From positions 310,001-374,000 of the forward strand of contig NZ_QZMU01000001.1 of the NCBI RefSeq assembly GCF_003932505.1: a stretch of 64,000 nt of DNA. The letters are read 5' to 3'. A program made the position numbers and the translations under genes. Source of the DNA: Thiohalobacter thiocyanaticus (GTDB lineage Bacteria; Pseudomonadota; Gammaproteobacteria; Thiohalobacterales; Thiohalobacteraceae). The notes beneath the pieces are model-generated. The model made no database searches. It saw only the letters and a list, made by a program, of their open reading frames with translations, and was not told the DNA's origin. Shown here piece by piece: positions 7,806 to 15,228 of the stretch (position 1 is the first letter of the stretch; every line of letters starts with the position of its first letter).

Positions 7806-8744
7806 TCAGCGCTTCAGATGCCGCCGCCACAGTCCCTGTTCCATCATGGGCGCGAAGAACATGTAATAGGGCCCCCGGTCCAGATGGGCGAGCACGCCCC
7901 GGTTGTGGATCTGGCGCAGCTCATAATCCACCATGGCATGCCCCAGCCCCATGTGCGCATGCTCCGGGGACTCCCACTCCATGTGCACGAAATACTGCGC
8001 CGGTGTCTGCGCCGGGATCGGCGGGGTGTCCCGGACCTGGTCGCCGTAGTTGGTGTTGTAGGCAGGCGGATTCGCGCCCAGCGTGGCCTTGAGCATACCC
8101 TCGGGATCGAGCTGGAACGAGCCGATGGCCGAGACGCCGAACTGCTTCAGCAGCATCCAGCCGATCATGCCCGGCACGTTCTGCTTCATCCAGTCCAGGC
8201 TCGCGGCCGCACCCTGCTCGAACTCCGTCTCATGCCCATCCATGACCCAGTGGTCGCCCACGACAATGGCGCGCCGGGAGGCCAGCGCCACCTTGGGAAC
8301 CGGCTCCTGCTTCGCGAACGACGCGCCCAGCATGTGTGGCACATCCGTCATGCCCAGGATCTGTGGCAGGTCGGAGCTGACAATCTCGTAGTAGGGTTCC
8401 CAGGGGCCCTCGATGACCATGTCCAGGCAGGAGCCGCACAGCTCGAAAATCTCGTCGAAGTTGTCATGATGCATTTCCTCGTGCGAATGCACATCCTTCC
8501 AGACCGTGTACTGGTACATGGCGACCGGATTCAGGGTCTCGCGCATATCGACCGCGCCGCCGCCATAGCGGCCCGCCATGGGATGGATGCCGGTCTGGAT
8601 CAGCTGCTCAAAGCCGAGGAATCCGGGGTGCGAGGCCGTGGTGATACAGACCTTGGGCCCGACCCTGTTCATGGTTTCGAAGCTTTCGGGCGTGTTCGAA
8701 ACCTTGCTCATGTTGATAGCGATAATCGGGTTGGTTTCAGGCAT
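7806..8744 (-). CDS. sor: sulfur oxygenase reductase (SOR)
   Basis: A 312-residue cytoplasmic enzyme that disproportionates elemental sulfur with O2 to sulfite, thiosulfate and sulfide. By comparison with the Acidianus enzyme as I recall it, the active-site residues are all present at a constant offset of two: Cys33 in VGPKVC (the persulfide-bearing Cys31), iron ligands His88 and His92 in HEEMH, and Glu116 in GPWEPYYE. The CGSC pair (Cys103, Cys106) matches the archaeal CxxC. TAxHPGF, RYGG, QYTVWKD and the C-terminal PMMEQGLWR also fit. The ATG at 8744 follows GGGAG at 8 bases; the ORF could begin at 8759. Bacterial SORs occur in few sulfur oxidisers, so this strongly suggests lifestyle. Confidence 0.95.
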   Translation of the reverse strand: MPETNPIIAINMSKVSNTPESFETMNRVGPKVCITTASHPGFLGFEQLIQTGIHPMAGRYGGGAVDMRETLNPVAMYQYTVWKDVHSHEEMHHDNFDEIFELCGSCLDMVIEGPWEPYYEIVSSDLPQILGMTDVPHMLGASFAKQEPVPKVALASRRAIVVGDHWVMDGHETEFEQGAAASLDWMKQNVPGMIGWMLLKQFGVSAIGSFQLDPEGMLKATLGANPPAYNTNYGDQVRDTPPIPAQTPAQYFVHMEWESPEHAHMGLGHAMVDYELRQIHNRGVLAHLDRGPYYMFFAPMMEQGLWRRHLKR

Positions 8745-8913
8745 TGTGAATGCTCCCATGCATGGCGACGGGTGAATAAACCCACTGCAGATAACTCTAG
8801 TCGTTGCCCGCCGGTTCGCCAGGCATTATCGAGGACTCATCAACTGCCGACGACGGAAGGATACAGATGCGATCAGGCGTGTCGTACCGATCGGGTGGCG
8901 CAACAGCGCAGAC

Positions 8914-9951
8914 TCATTCAACCAGCTCGTCCGGCCACCCGTATTCATCCAGATAATCCACCAGGTTCTGTGGCCGGTAGTTCGGATCACCCTCGAAGCG
9001 TTGCCTGACCGAGGCATGGAACAACACCTCGCCCTTGTCATGATCGAGATTCCGCAGATGTTCCTGCCGCAGCCGGTAGAAATGCCGCCTTGAGTTGTGC
9101 AGGGTGGCGAAGGGACTGCCGCTGATCTGCTGTCCCAGATGGGACTCGAAGCTCAGGCCTGTCCGGGTGGCCTCGTTCACCATCCACACCAGGGGGATGT
9201 CGGACAGGATCCTGCCGTCCGTATCCGGCTTGTAGCTGCCGCCGACATTGCTGTGTGCACCGGCAAACCAGACCTGCCGGATATCCATATTCTCCCGCGG
9301 CTGCCAGACCGTGGGTGTGAAATCGATGCGGCGTTCATCGATGGCCATGGCGTGGCGGGCCATGCGAACATTGCGGCCGAGCTTGGTGTCGTAGAACTCG
9401 TCCTTGTCGTCGAACAGGCCCAGGAAGGAGATGGGGATGCCCATCGCTCCGACCGTGTCCCACACACCGACGAAATCGACACTCCGGGATGGGTGGGAAT
9501 GTGCCTCACGGAACTCGATCGATTTTTTCCCGTCGGGCTTGTAGGCCCGGCCCGGGTTCTTGTAGTGATCGAAGGCCTGCTGGATCATGTGCGCCACCGG
9601 CCGCGTGACGATGCCGACATTGTTGATCAGGCCGCACAGGCACCGCACCGTGTAGGCGCCGCGGCTGAAACCGAACAGATACAGTTCGTCGCCCGGTTTG
9701 TAGTTCTGCACGATATAGCGGTAATCGTCCATGATGTTCTTGTGCAGGCCCTTGCCGGTGGCACCGCCCACAACCGGATCGTAATAGGAGCCCACGCCCC
9801 AGTCATAGAACACCTGCTGCGGCACGCCGTCGGCACCGATGGGCGAAATCGCCCGGGCCAGTTTCAGCACATTGGTGCAAAAATCCTGTGTGAGATCCTT
9901 TTCCGGACGGTTCCAGGTACCATCCGCGCAGATGACGATTCTTTTTTTCAT
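8914..9951 (-). CDS. DUF2235 alpha/beta-hydrolase family protein
   Basis: A 345-residue protein of the DUF2235 family, related to Tle1-type phospholipase domains. The opening KRIVICADGTWN is the family signature, and the nucleophile elbow is GFSRGAY with Ser96. WDTVGAMG and AGAHSNVGG supply the likely acid and His regions. There is no signal peptide or membrane segment, so it is cytoplasmic unless delivered by another protein; no type VI secretion genes are in the window. I chose the ATG at 9951, preceded by AGGGAG; the longer ORF start at 10032 adds 27 non-family residues. It lies 169 bp upstream of the SOR gene on the same strand. Confidence 0.85.
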   Translation of the reverse strand: MKKRIVICADGTWNRPEKDLTQDFCTNVLKLARAISPIGADGVPQQVFYDWGVGSYYDPVVGGATGKGLHKNIMDDYRYIVQNYKPGDELYLFGFSRGAYTVRCLCGLINNVGIVTRPVAHMIQQAFDHYKNPGRAYKPDGKKSIEFREAHSHPSRSVDFVGVWDTVGAMGIPISFLGLFDDKDEFYDTKLGRNVRMARHAMAIDERRIDFTPTVWQPRENMDIRQVWFAGAHSNVGGSYKPDTDGRILSDIPLVWMVNEATRTGLSFESHLGQQISGSPFATLHNSRRHFYRLRQEHLRNLDHDKGEVLFHASVRQRFEGDPNYRPQNLVDYLDEYGWPDELVE

Positions 9952-10075
9952 GCTATTGCTCCCTGAAGACCCGACAGGAACACGGGGGTCCAACCGCTGC
10001 AGGCGACTCGTCTCATTGTCACCACGCCGCATGATGTTTTAACCTTTTGCTACAGCAATTTCCAGGATCGACATT

Positions 10076-10933
10076 ATGACTGACCCGGACACACTCAAAC
10101 TCAAGCAACGCGAACGCGACAACTGGTCGTCCGCCGCCGAGGGCTGGCGCCGGCGACACGCATTGTTGAACAAGGGGGCCGCGCCCGTCTCCGAGCGTAT
10201 GCTGGCCCTGGCGCGCGTCGAGCCGGGCTGCCACGTCCTGGACATTGCCTCCGGCACGGGCGAGCCGGCACTGACGGCCGCCCGGTGGGTGGGCGACACC
10301 GGCCGCGTCATCGGCACCGATCTGGTCGAGGAAATGGTGGCCGTCGCCCGCGACCTGGCCGCCGCGGCGGGACTGGACAACCTCGAATTCCATTGCTGCG
10401 ACGCGGAGGCACTCGATCTTAGCGAACAGGCATTCGATGCCGTGACCATCCGCTGGGGGTTGATGTTCATGCCGGAGCCGCACCGCTGCCTGGAAGCCGC
10501 CCACCGGGCGCTGAAACCGGGCGGCCGGATCAGTCTCGCCTGCTGGACCGCCCCGGAGAACAATCCCTTCGTGGCCTTACTGATGAAAACGCTGGCGAAC
10601 TACATGGAGATCCCCGCGCCCCCGCCCGGCAGTCCCGGCATCTTCGCCTTCGCCGATCCCGGCCGGCTGCACGGCGCCCTGGCAGCGGCGGGTTTTGCGG
10701 ATATCGCGCTGGAGGAACAGCACATCGAGGTATTCGAGGTGGCCGACGGGGAAGCCTACTGGGACGTGATCTCGGACCTGGCCGCACCGGTGATGGCCCT
10801 GGTCAATCAACTCGACGCCGCCAGCCGCACCGCCTACATCGAGGAGGTCATCCGGACCGCCGATACGCTGAGACAGAGCGACAGCCTGCGCATGTCCGGG
10901 AGCACCTGGATTGCATCGGCGGGCAAGGACTAG
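10076..10933 (+). CDS. class I SAM-dependent methyltransferase (UbiE-like)
   Basis: A 285-residue methyltransferase. SAM-binding motif I VLDIASGTGEP is at residues 54-64; the acidic residue in GTDLVEEM, then CCDAEALDL and the post-motif LKPGGRISL, complete the Rossmann methyltransferase core. The C-terminal third is helical and probably forms the substrate lid. The fold resembles UbiE/COQ5 and small-molecule methyltransferases; the substrate is unknown. It diverges from the DUF2235 gene and converges with the cupin gene, so it appears to be a single transcription unit. Confidence 0.85.
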   Translation: MTDPDTLKLKQRERDNWSSAAEGWRRRHALLNKGAAPVSERMLALARVEPGCHVLDIASGTGEPALTAARWVGDTGRVIGTDLVEEMVAVARDLAAAAGLDNLEFHCCDAEALDLSEQAFDAVTIRWGLMFMPEPHRCLEAAHRALKPGGRISLACWTAPENNPFVALLMKTLANYMEIPAPPPGSPGIFAFADPGRLHGALAAAGFADIALEEQHIEVFEVADGEAYWDVISDLAAPVMALVNQLDAASRTAYIEEVIRTADTLRQSDSLRMSGSTWIASAGKD

Positions 10934-10987
10934 CGCCGGGGCGCACCCGGGGCCGGCCCGCCCTGGCCGGAAACCGATTACAGCGCG

Positions 10988-11374
10988 TCAGCCGCCGAGC
11001 TTGTTCAGCACATGATCGAGGACCCGACCGTGCTCCTCCTGGGGGCTGAACATGACGATGTCGGTATCCTCCTCGGCGCGGACACTGTGACCGGGCGGCC
11101 AGTAGAACAGATCCCCGGTCACGGAGGTTTCTTCCTCACCATCCCTGTATATCGCCGTGATCCGGCCGCCCACCACATAACCCCAGTGCGGAGACTGGCA
11201 GGCATCCCCTTCCAGACCGTGCAGCAGCTCCGTGATATCGGTGCCGGCACCAAAGGAGAAATACTCCGCCCCCATCCTGCCGTAGCCGGAAACATCCCCG
11301 AAATCCATCTGCTGGCGTGCCGTAGCGCCCGGGACGTCGATCCGGACAGGTATATCTTCGCGTGCAATCCGCAT
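10988..11374 (-). CDS. small cupin domain protein
   Basis: A 128-residue protein with a single cupin barrel. HWGYVVGG, the Gly-Glu turn in DGEEETSVTGDLFYWPPGH and the following His are cupin motif elements, although the usual HxH pair of motif 1 is reduced. It may bind a metal or small ligand; I cannot assign a reaction. There is no signal peptide. It stands alone between a converging methyltransferase and a divergent GST gene. Confidence 0.78.
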   Translation of the reverse strand: MRIAREDIPVRIDVPGATARQQMDFGDVSGYGRMGAEYFSFGAGTDITELLHGLEGDACQSPHWGYVVGGRITAIYRDGEEETSVTGDLFYWPPGHSVRAEEDTDIVMFSPQEEHGRVLDHVLNKLGG

Positions 11375-11606
11375 GTTTCCTCCTCCCTCGTTAAGGTATA
11401 GCTTCAGTATCCGTGGGCAGGCCGAACACAGCGGACCTCCCGACGCATCATTGTTAACCAGAAACCCGGGGTACAGGGGTCCCGGTTTTCACTGCTATTC
11501 TTTTGATAACGGCGTTGCCAGAGAATAGCTGCTGATCGGCTTTCGCGAAACTGCGTCAGAATCATGTCGCCAACCGCAGTCCGTCATGGGATTCAGGAGG
11601 TGCCGT

Positions 11607-12329
11607 ATGCGCCACGAACTCTTCTACTGGCCCTCCATCCAGGGACGCGGCGAATTCGTGCGGCTGGCGCTGGAGGAAGCCGGCGCCGACTATGTGGATG
11701 TGGCGCGCGAGGGCGAAGGCGGTATGCAGACGATGCTGGACCTGATGGAGAACCCGGCGCTGAAGCGCCCGCCCTTCGCCCCGCCCTTCCTCCGGGCCGG
11801 CAGACAGATCATCGCCCAGACCGCCAATATCCTCCATTACCTCGGCCCACGGCTGGGTCTGGCGCCCGACTCCGAGACCAATCGGATCTGGGCGCATCAG
11901 CTGCAACTGACCGTGGAGGATTTCGTGGTCGATATTCACGACACCCATCACCCCGTCGGCAGCAACCTGTATTACGAGGACCAGAGGCCCGAGGCCCGAC
12001 GCCGGGCGGAATTCTTCCGGGAGGAGCGCGCCCCGGAACTGCTGAATTATTTCGAGCTTGTGCTGCAGCGCAACAGCGGTGTAGGCGGCCACATGGTCGG
12101 CCGCAGCCTCAGCTATGTGGATCTGTCGATGTTCCAGATCGTCACCGGGCTGCGCTACGCCTTCCCGAAGCTGATGTCACGCCTTGAGCCGGACATCCCC
12201 GGCCTGATCGCCCTCCATGACCGCGCGGCCAAACGCCCGAACCTGGCGGCCTATCTGGCCTCGGAGCGGCGGCTGCCGTTTAGTGAAGAGGGGATATTCC
12301 GGCATTATCCCGAGCTGGATGGCGCATGA
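11607..12329 (+). CDS. glutathione S-transferase family protein
   Basis: A 240-residue protein of the GST fold. The N-terminal thioredoxin-like part starts HELFYWPSIQGRGEFVRLALEEAG (typical helix-1 motif of sigma/mu-like GSTs) and has the QTANILHYLG segment that binds the glutathione gamma-glutamyl part. A helical C-terminal domain follows and ends in FRHYPELDG. The ATG at 11607 is set by AGGAGG six bases upstream; an upstream in-frame start at 11586 is less likely. A diverged copy of its last 35 residues is found at 14050-14175, so a second paralogue once existed nearby. Confidence 0.85.
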   Translation: MRHELFYWPSIQGRGEFVRLALEEAGADYVDVAREGEGGMQTMLDLMENPALKRPPFAPPFLRAGRQIIAQTANILHYLGPRLGLAPDSETNRIWAHQLQLTVEDFVVDIHDTHHPVGSNLYYEDQRPEARRRAEFFREERAPELLNYFELVLQRNSGVGGHMVGRSLSYVDLSMFQIVTGLRYAFPKLMSRLEPDIPGLIALHDRAAKRPNLAAYLASERRLPFSEEGIFRHYPELDGA

Positions 12330-12352
12330 TGGAAAAATCAAACCCCGCCGGA

Positions 12353-12796
12353 CTACTGCCCACCGTCCTGGTTGGTATGAGAAAATCGAGGAACAGAATG
12401 CGATGTTCTTTTAATGACCCAGTATCCGGCGATCAATGCAAAAATAATGGCAGCGACGCCAATCAAGGTTAAGGGGTCATATTCTTTGGGATCCATAGTG
12501 ATGATCTTGCGGCCGATGGCTATCAGGGAAACGGAAATGATGACATCGAGATCAACACGCCCTTCGTTATAGTATTTCTTCATGGTTTCCAATAGCTCGA
12601 TACCGATCAATACCAACAGGAACAATCCAAACAGCTCCAGTAATTCATGGATTTCAAGAATGAAGATCGGCGGCTTACGAATGTCTTTTACCAATACCCA
12701 GCCCAGCTCCACGACCGAAAGCAAGATCACCAGCGCCAGCATCAGGATCAACGTGGCGACCACGACGCGTTCGAATTTACGCAGATACTCAATCAT
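12353..12796 (-). CDS. phosphate-starvation-inducible PsiE family membrane protein
   Basis: A 147-residue protein with four hydrophobic segments (about residues 10-33, 45-70, 82-98 and 105-126). It resembles the PsiE family: the core has EIHELLELFGLFLLVLIGIELLETMKKY cut by charged turns. The function of PsiE is unknown; the name comes from phosphate-starvation induction in E. coli. It ends 23 bp from the converging GST gene. The AT content rises from here to about 15.1 kb compared with the flanks. Confidence 0.75.
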   Translation of the reverse strand: MIEYLRKFERVVVATLILMLALVILLSVVELGWVLVKDIRKPPIFILEIHELLELFGLFLLVLIGIELLETMKKYYNEGRVDLDVIISVSLIAIGRKIITMDPKEYDPLTLIGVAAIIFALIAGYWVIKRTSHSVPRFSHTNQDGGQ

Positions 12797-12866
12797 TATT
12801 CCTGTTCACCTTTGAATGATGAAAATCGAGCCATATATCGTGGACCCGAGGCGCCCCCTTGTTTCT

Positions 12867-13490
12867 TTATTGGAAAGGATCATCTGAAAGCAGGATGCTG
12901 ATATAGGGCGCGTACGTTAATACAGCGCCCTGCAGGGGGCCCAGGTCATTGAATGCACTCACCACTTGCGCCAGACGCGCTTCATTCTCCGGTTCCGCCT
13001 TCAGTGCCTCCAGGGCCGAGAGAAAAGGCTTGATATCCTCGGCAGCAAGATAGGTTTCCAGCATCCGGATCGCGTCCTCGATCCTCGCGACATTGACAAA
13101 CTCTGCGTTCCCCCGCAACCGGATCTGAACGGACGTATCGCCTTCCGGTGGCTCATGGTGAACGTTGCCACCGAGCCCCGCAGGATGAGAGCCATCAATG
13201 CCCCCGGAAGCACCATATTCCTCCAGCACCCGCTGCTTCAGCGTCTCGACAAAGGCATTGAATTCTTCAGGACTTGGGTTATCCAGGAACAGCGATACCA
13301 GCGGTTCGTTTTTACCGCGGCCATGAAACTCCAGGTATTGCCTGTTGACAACAGGCTCGGGATTCAATGTTGTCAGAGACACTGTCGACTTTTCCTTATT
13401 GAACAGCGTTCTTATCCGGACATTAATGGCATCATCAACGATTTCAAATTCCCTGATGCCTTTAAGAAAGCGTTTTTGTATAAGCTTCAT
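12867..13490 (-). CDS. hypothetical protein
   Basis: A 207-residue predicted soluble protein without recognisable domains. The N-terminal half (MKLIQKRFLKGIREFEIVDD) looks like a beta-rich domain; residues 100-140 are Gly/Pro-rich and may be a linker; the C-terminal part is a Leu/Ala/Glu-rich helical domain. The start is uncertain: ATGs at 13490 and 13496 are both possible and neither has a good ribosome site; a longer ORF begins at 13571. The ends EYGASGGIDGS and TYAPYISILLSDD are not known motifs to me. It lies in the AT-richer accessory patch. Confidence 0.5.
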   Translation of the reverse strand: MKLIQKRFLKGIREFEIVDDAINVRIRTLFNKEKSTVSLTTLNPEPVVNRQYLEFHGRGKNEPLVSLFLDNPSPEEFNAFVETLKQRVLEEYGASGGIDGSHPAGLGGNVHHEPPEGDTSVQIRLRGNAEFVNVARIEDAIRMLETYLAAEDIKPFLSALEALKAEPENEARLAQVVSAFNDLGPLQGAVLTYAPYISILLSDDPFQ

Positions 13491-13611
13491 GATCATGGTG
13501 GTGTGATACTTTAGCTGAATGCGTGGTTTAACGGTGTCAGTGAGAGCCAATCTGCGCAACGAGATTGCCACGCCTCTGCGTTCCCCGCAATGACAATGTG
13601 AATTCGGCCGG

Positions 13612-13896
13612 TTATTTCTTCTGCGTTCTCACCCACTCCACGTGCCGCCGGACCTTTGCGTCCCGCCTCAGCTTCTCCAGCGTGTTCAGCGTCTTCGCCA
13701 GTGTCATCTCGTCGTGGGCATTGTGGATTCCGTTGTGGCAACGGCGGCAAATATTGATACCTTGGGCAAGTTTTTCCTTTGTGTAACGCTTGGCGAAGTG
13801 GTTTCGACGGTGGACCTTGCGGGGGATGAGGTGGTGAAAGGTCAGGGGGACGGCGCGGTCGCAGAGGGCGCAGGTTTTGGGAGTGGGATTGGACAT
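13612..13896 (-). CDS. small HNH-endonuclease-like protein, copy 1
   Basis: A 94-residue protein with the layout CALC, then FHHLIPRK, then CRRCHNGIH: two Cys pairs around a His-His core, like stand-alone HNH/zinc-ribbon nucleases. The C-terminal basic tail is RRHVEWVRTQKK. The function is not shown; such small HNH proteins can nick DNA or be remnants of mobile elements. A second copy with a stop codon lies at 14878-15159 in the same orientation, about 1.26 kb away, and the two enclose a membrane-protein gene and a hairpin repeat. Confidence 0.7.
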   Translation of the reverse strand: MSNPTPKTCALCDRAVPLTFHHLIPRKVHRRNHFAKRYTKEKLAQGINICRRCHNGIHNAHDEMTLAKTLNTLEKLRRDAKVRRHVEWVRTQKK

Positions 13897-13968
13897 TGCG
13901 GGCTTTTCCGCTATCGGCGATTCCTTGGAAGTATAGGTGACGGTTCTGGCTCAGAGGTAATCCTTGAG

Positions 13969-14003
13969 AACGTAAAAGGGGTCGGGAACGTAAAAGGGGT
14001 CGG
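13969..14003. repeat. tandem direct repeat, 17 bp twice
   Basis: AACGTAAAAGGGGTCGG occurs at 13969-13985 and again at 13987-14003, with one base between. The second copy forms the left arm of the hairpin at 13989-14047, so the first looks like a partial duplication of that element. Confidence 0.8.
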
Positions 14004-14047
14004 TGACAATTGAGAATGATTACGTATTGTCACTAACCCCTTTTACG
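13989..14047. repeat. REP-like imperfect palindrome
   Basis: The arms at 13989-14010 and 14026-14047 are 22 bp each and complementary except for two positions, around a 15-base loop. The form is like REP sequences mobilised by RAYT transposases, but no transposase gene is present in the window. It lies directly in front of the truncated GST fragment. Confidence 0.75.
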
Positions 14048-14049
14048 GG

Positions 14050-14175
14050 GTAGCGAAGCGGAAAAATCTGGCGGCCTATCTCGCCACGGAGCGACAACTG
14101 GATTTCAATGAGGATGGGATATTCCGGCATTATCCGGAACTGGGGCCCGATAGCCGGGATCCGGAGGATTACTTA
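14050..14175 (+). pseudogene. 3' fragment of a second glutathione S-transferase gene
   Basis: The plus-strand frame starting at 14050 reads VAKRKNLAAYLATERQ, then LDFNEDGIFRHYPELG. This matches the last residues of the GST at 11607-12329 (AAKRPNLAAYLASERR and EEGIFRHYPELDG) with several substitutions. There is no start codon or N-terminal domain, and the fragment begins three bases after the REP-like hairpin. It is the remnant of a paralogue lost by insertion or recombination. Confidence 0.85.
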
Positions 14176-14195
14176 AACTCGAGGGTGCTCACCTC

Positions 14196-14747
14196 TTATT
14201 TCCCGAGCTCTTTTGTTGCAACGATCAAGCCGTATGCACCAACAACGATATATCCAACCGCAATCATAAATATCATACGCAAGAATTCTGCCCCACCATG
14301 AGGGACAATGAGCGCAGAAATTGCCGTAACCAGTGCCATACCTGTTATCACCAAACTCCCGACGAATGTAGCCAAAGCAGCAATCCGTTCACGAGCTAAT
14401 ATGACGACGAGTAAACACACACCACTAACAAGAAGAATCAGGCCCCATTTAATAAATGATGACGACCAGTGTTGTTGCGATACGAAACCAGGATCGAAGA
14501 GGGATCCACCCTGAACAATATACCTCAGCACAATTTTTGCCGATTCAAAAACTGTGATCAGATCTAACTGCGACACATCTGGAGATGGACCTTTTGGCTG
14601 AATCGAATGACTTAGGCCGACCATAGAACTAAAGAACTGCCGCCCAACCCCAAAGACAATCAAACACAGCCCCAACAGAAAAACGGTATAGAAAACAGGG
14701 TGTCTAAAGAGAATTCCGAATCTTCTGCGTTTGATTGAATTATTCAT
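14196..14747 (-). CDS. hypothetical membrane protein, AT-rich
   Basis: A 183-residue protein if started at the ATG at 14747 (MNNSIKRRRF); the ORF extends to 14789. There are four hydrophobic segments: about residues 17-37, 98-116, 122-145 and 153-173, with a polar external loop of about 55 residues between the first two. No family is recognised. Base composition is clearly more AT-rich than the rest of the window and codon use differs, which suggests recent acquisition. It is enclosed by two HNH-like copies and a hairpin repeat. Confidence 0.5.
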   Translation of the reverse strand: MNNSIKRRRFGILFRHPVFYTVFLLGLCLIVFGVGRQFFSSMVGLSHSIQPKGPSPDVSQLDLITVFESAKIVLRYIVQGGSLFDPGFVSQQHWSSSFIKWGLILLVSGVCLLVVILARERIAALATFVGSLVITGMALVTAISALIVPHGGAEFLRMIFMIAVGYIVVGAYGLIVATKELGK

Positions 14748-14877
14748 AGATAGAATAGGCCTATTTTCTAATTGAAAAACTGACTCCAAAAATCAGAAAA
14801 ATTCACTCATCAGGAACACACACCCAGATTGACATACTGCATCAAACTTCACAATGTCGAAAACATTCACGCACCAG

Positions 14878-15159
14878 TTATTCTTTCTGCTTTCGCACCC
14901 ATTCAATGTGCCGGCGGATATACGGGTCGGCCTTGAGTTTATCTGGCGTGTTCAGTTATTTCGCCAGTGTCATCTCGTCGCGGGCATTGTGAATGCCGTT
15001 GTGGCAGAGACGACAGACGTGGATGCCTGCGGCGAGCTGTTCCTTCGTATAGTTCTTGGCGAAGTGGTTGCGGCGGCGGACCTTGCGGGGGATGAGGTGA
15101 TGGAAGGTCAGGGGGGCCGCGCGGCCGCATAGGGCGCAGGTTTTGGGGGTGGTTTTCAT
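14878..15159 (-). pseudogene. HNH-endonuclease-like protein, copy 2, interrupted by a stop codon
   Basis: The first 67 residues (from ATG at 15159) follow copy 1 closely: [19 protein letters not shown] and [23 protein letters not shown] at 14956-14958 then stops the frame; beyond it the same frame continues [20 protein letters not shown] to a stop at 14878-14880, still matching copy 1. The zinc/HNH core precedes the stop, so a 67-residue product could still be made. The nonsense change replaces the Thr codon found in copy 1. Confidence 0.75.
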
Positions 15160-15183
15160 TGGGGGGTGGTTGTGGCGGTCTCT

Positions 15184-15214
15184 GTTGGGCTTCGCTTTGC
15201 TCAGCCCAACCTAC
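15184..15214. repeat. dispersed GTAGGTTGGGC-type intergenic repeat
   Basis: The minus strand reads GTAGGTTGGGCTGAGC, then AAGCGAAGCCCAAC. The sequence is an imperfect palindrome also seen at 21055-21131, 43575-43605 and 52961-52991. It lies just beyond the stop of the UvrA gene, and a related copy precedes the same gene. Confidence 0.7.
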
Positions 15215-15228
15215 ATAGGATATCCACA

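Noticed and set aside
8914-9951. DUF2235 protein as a type VI secretion lipase effector
   Set aside because: No VgrG, PAAR, Hcp or immunity gene is found next to it; the family also has stand-alone members.
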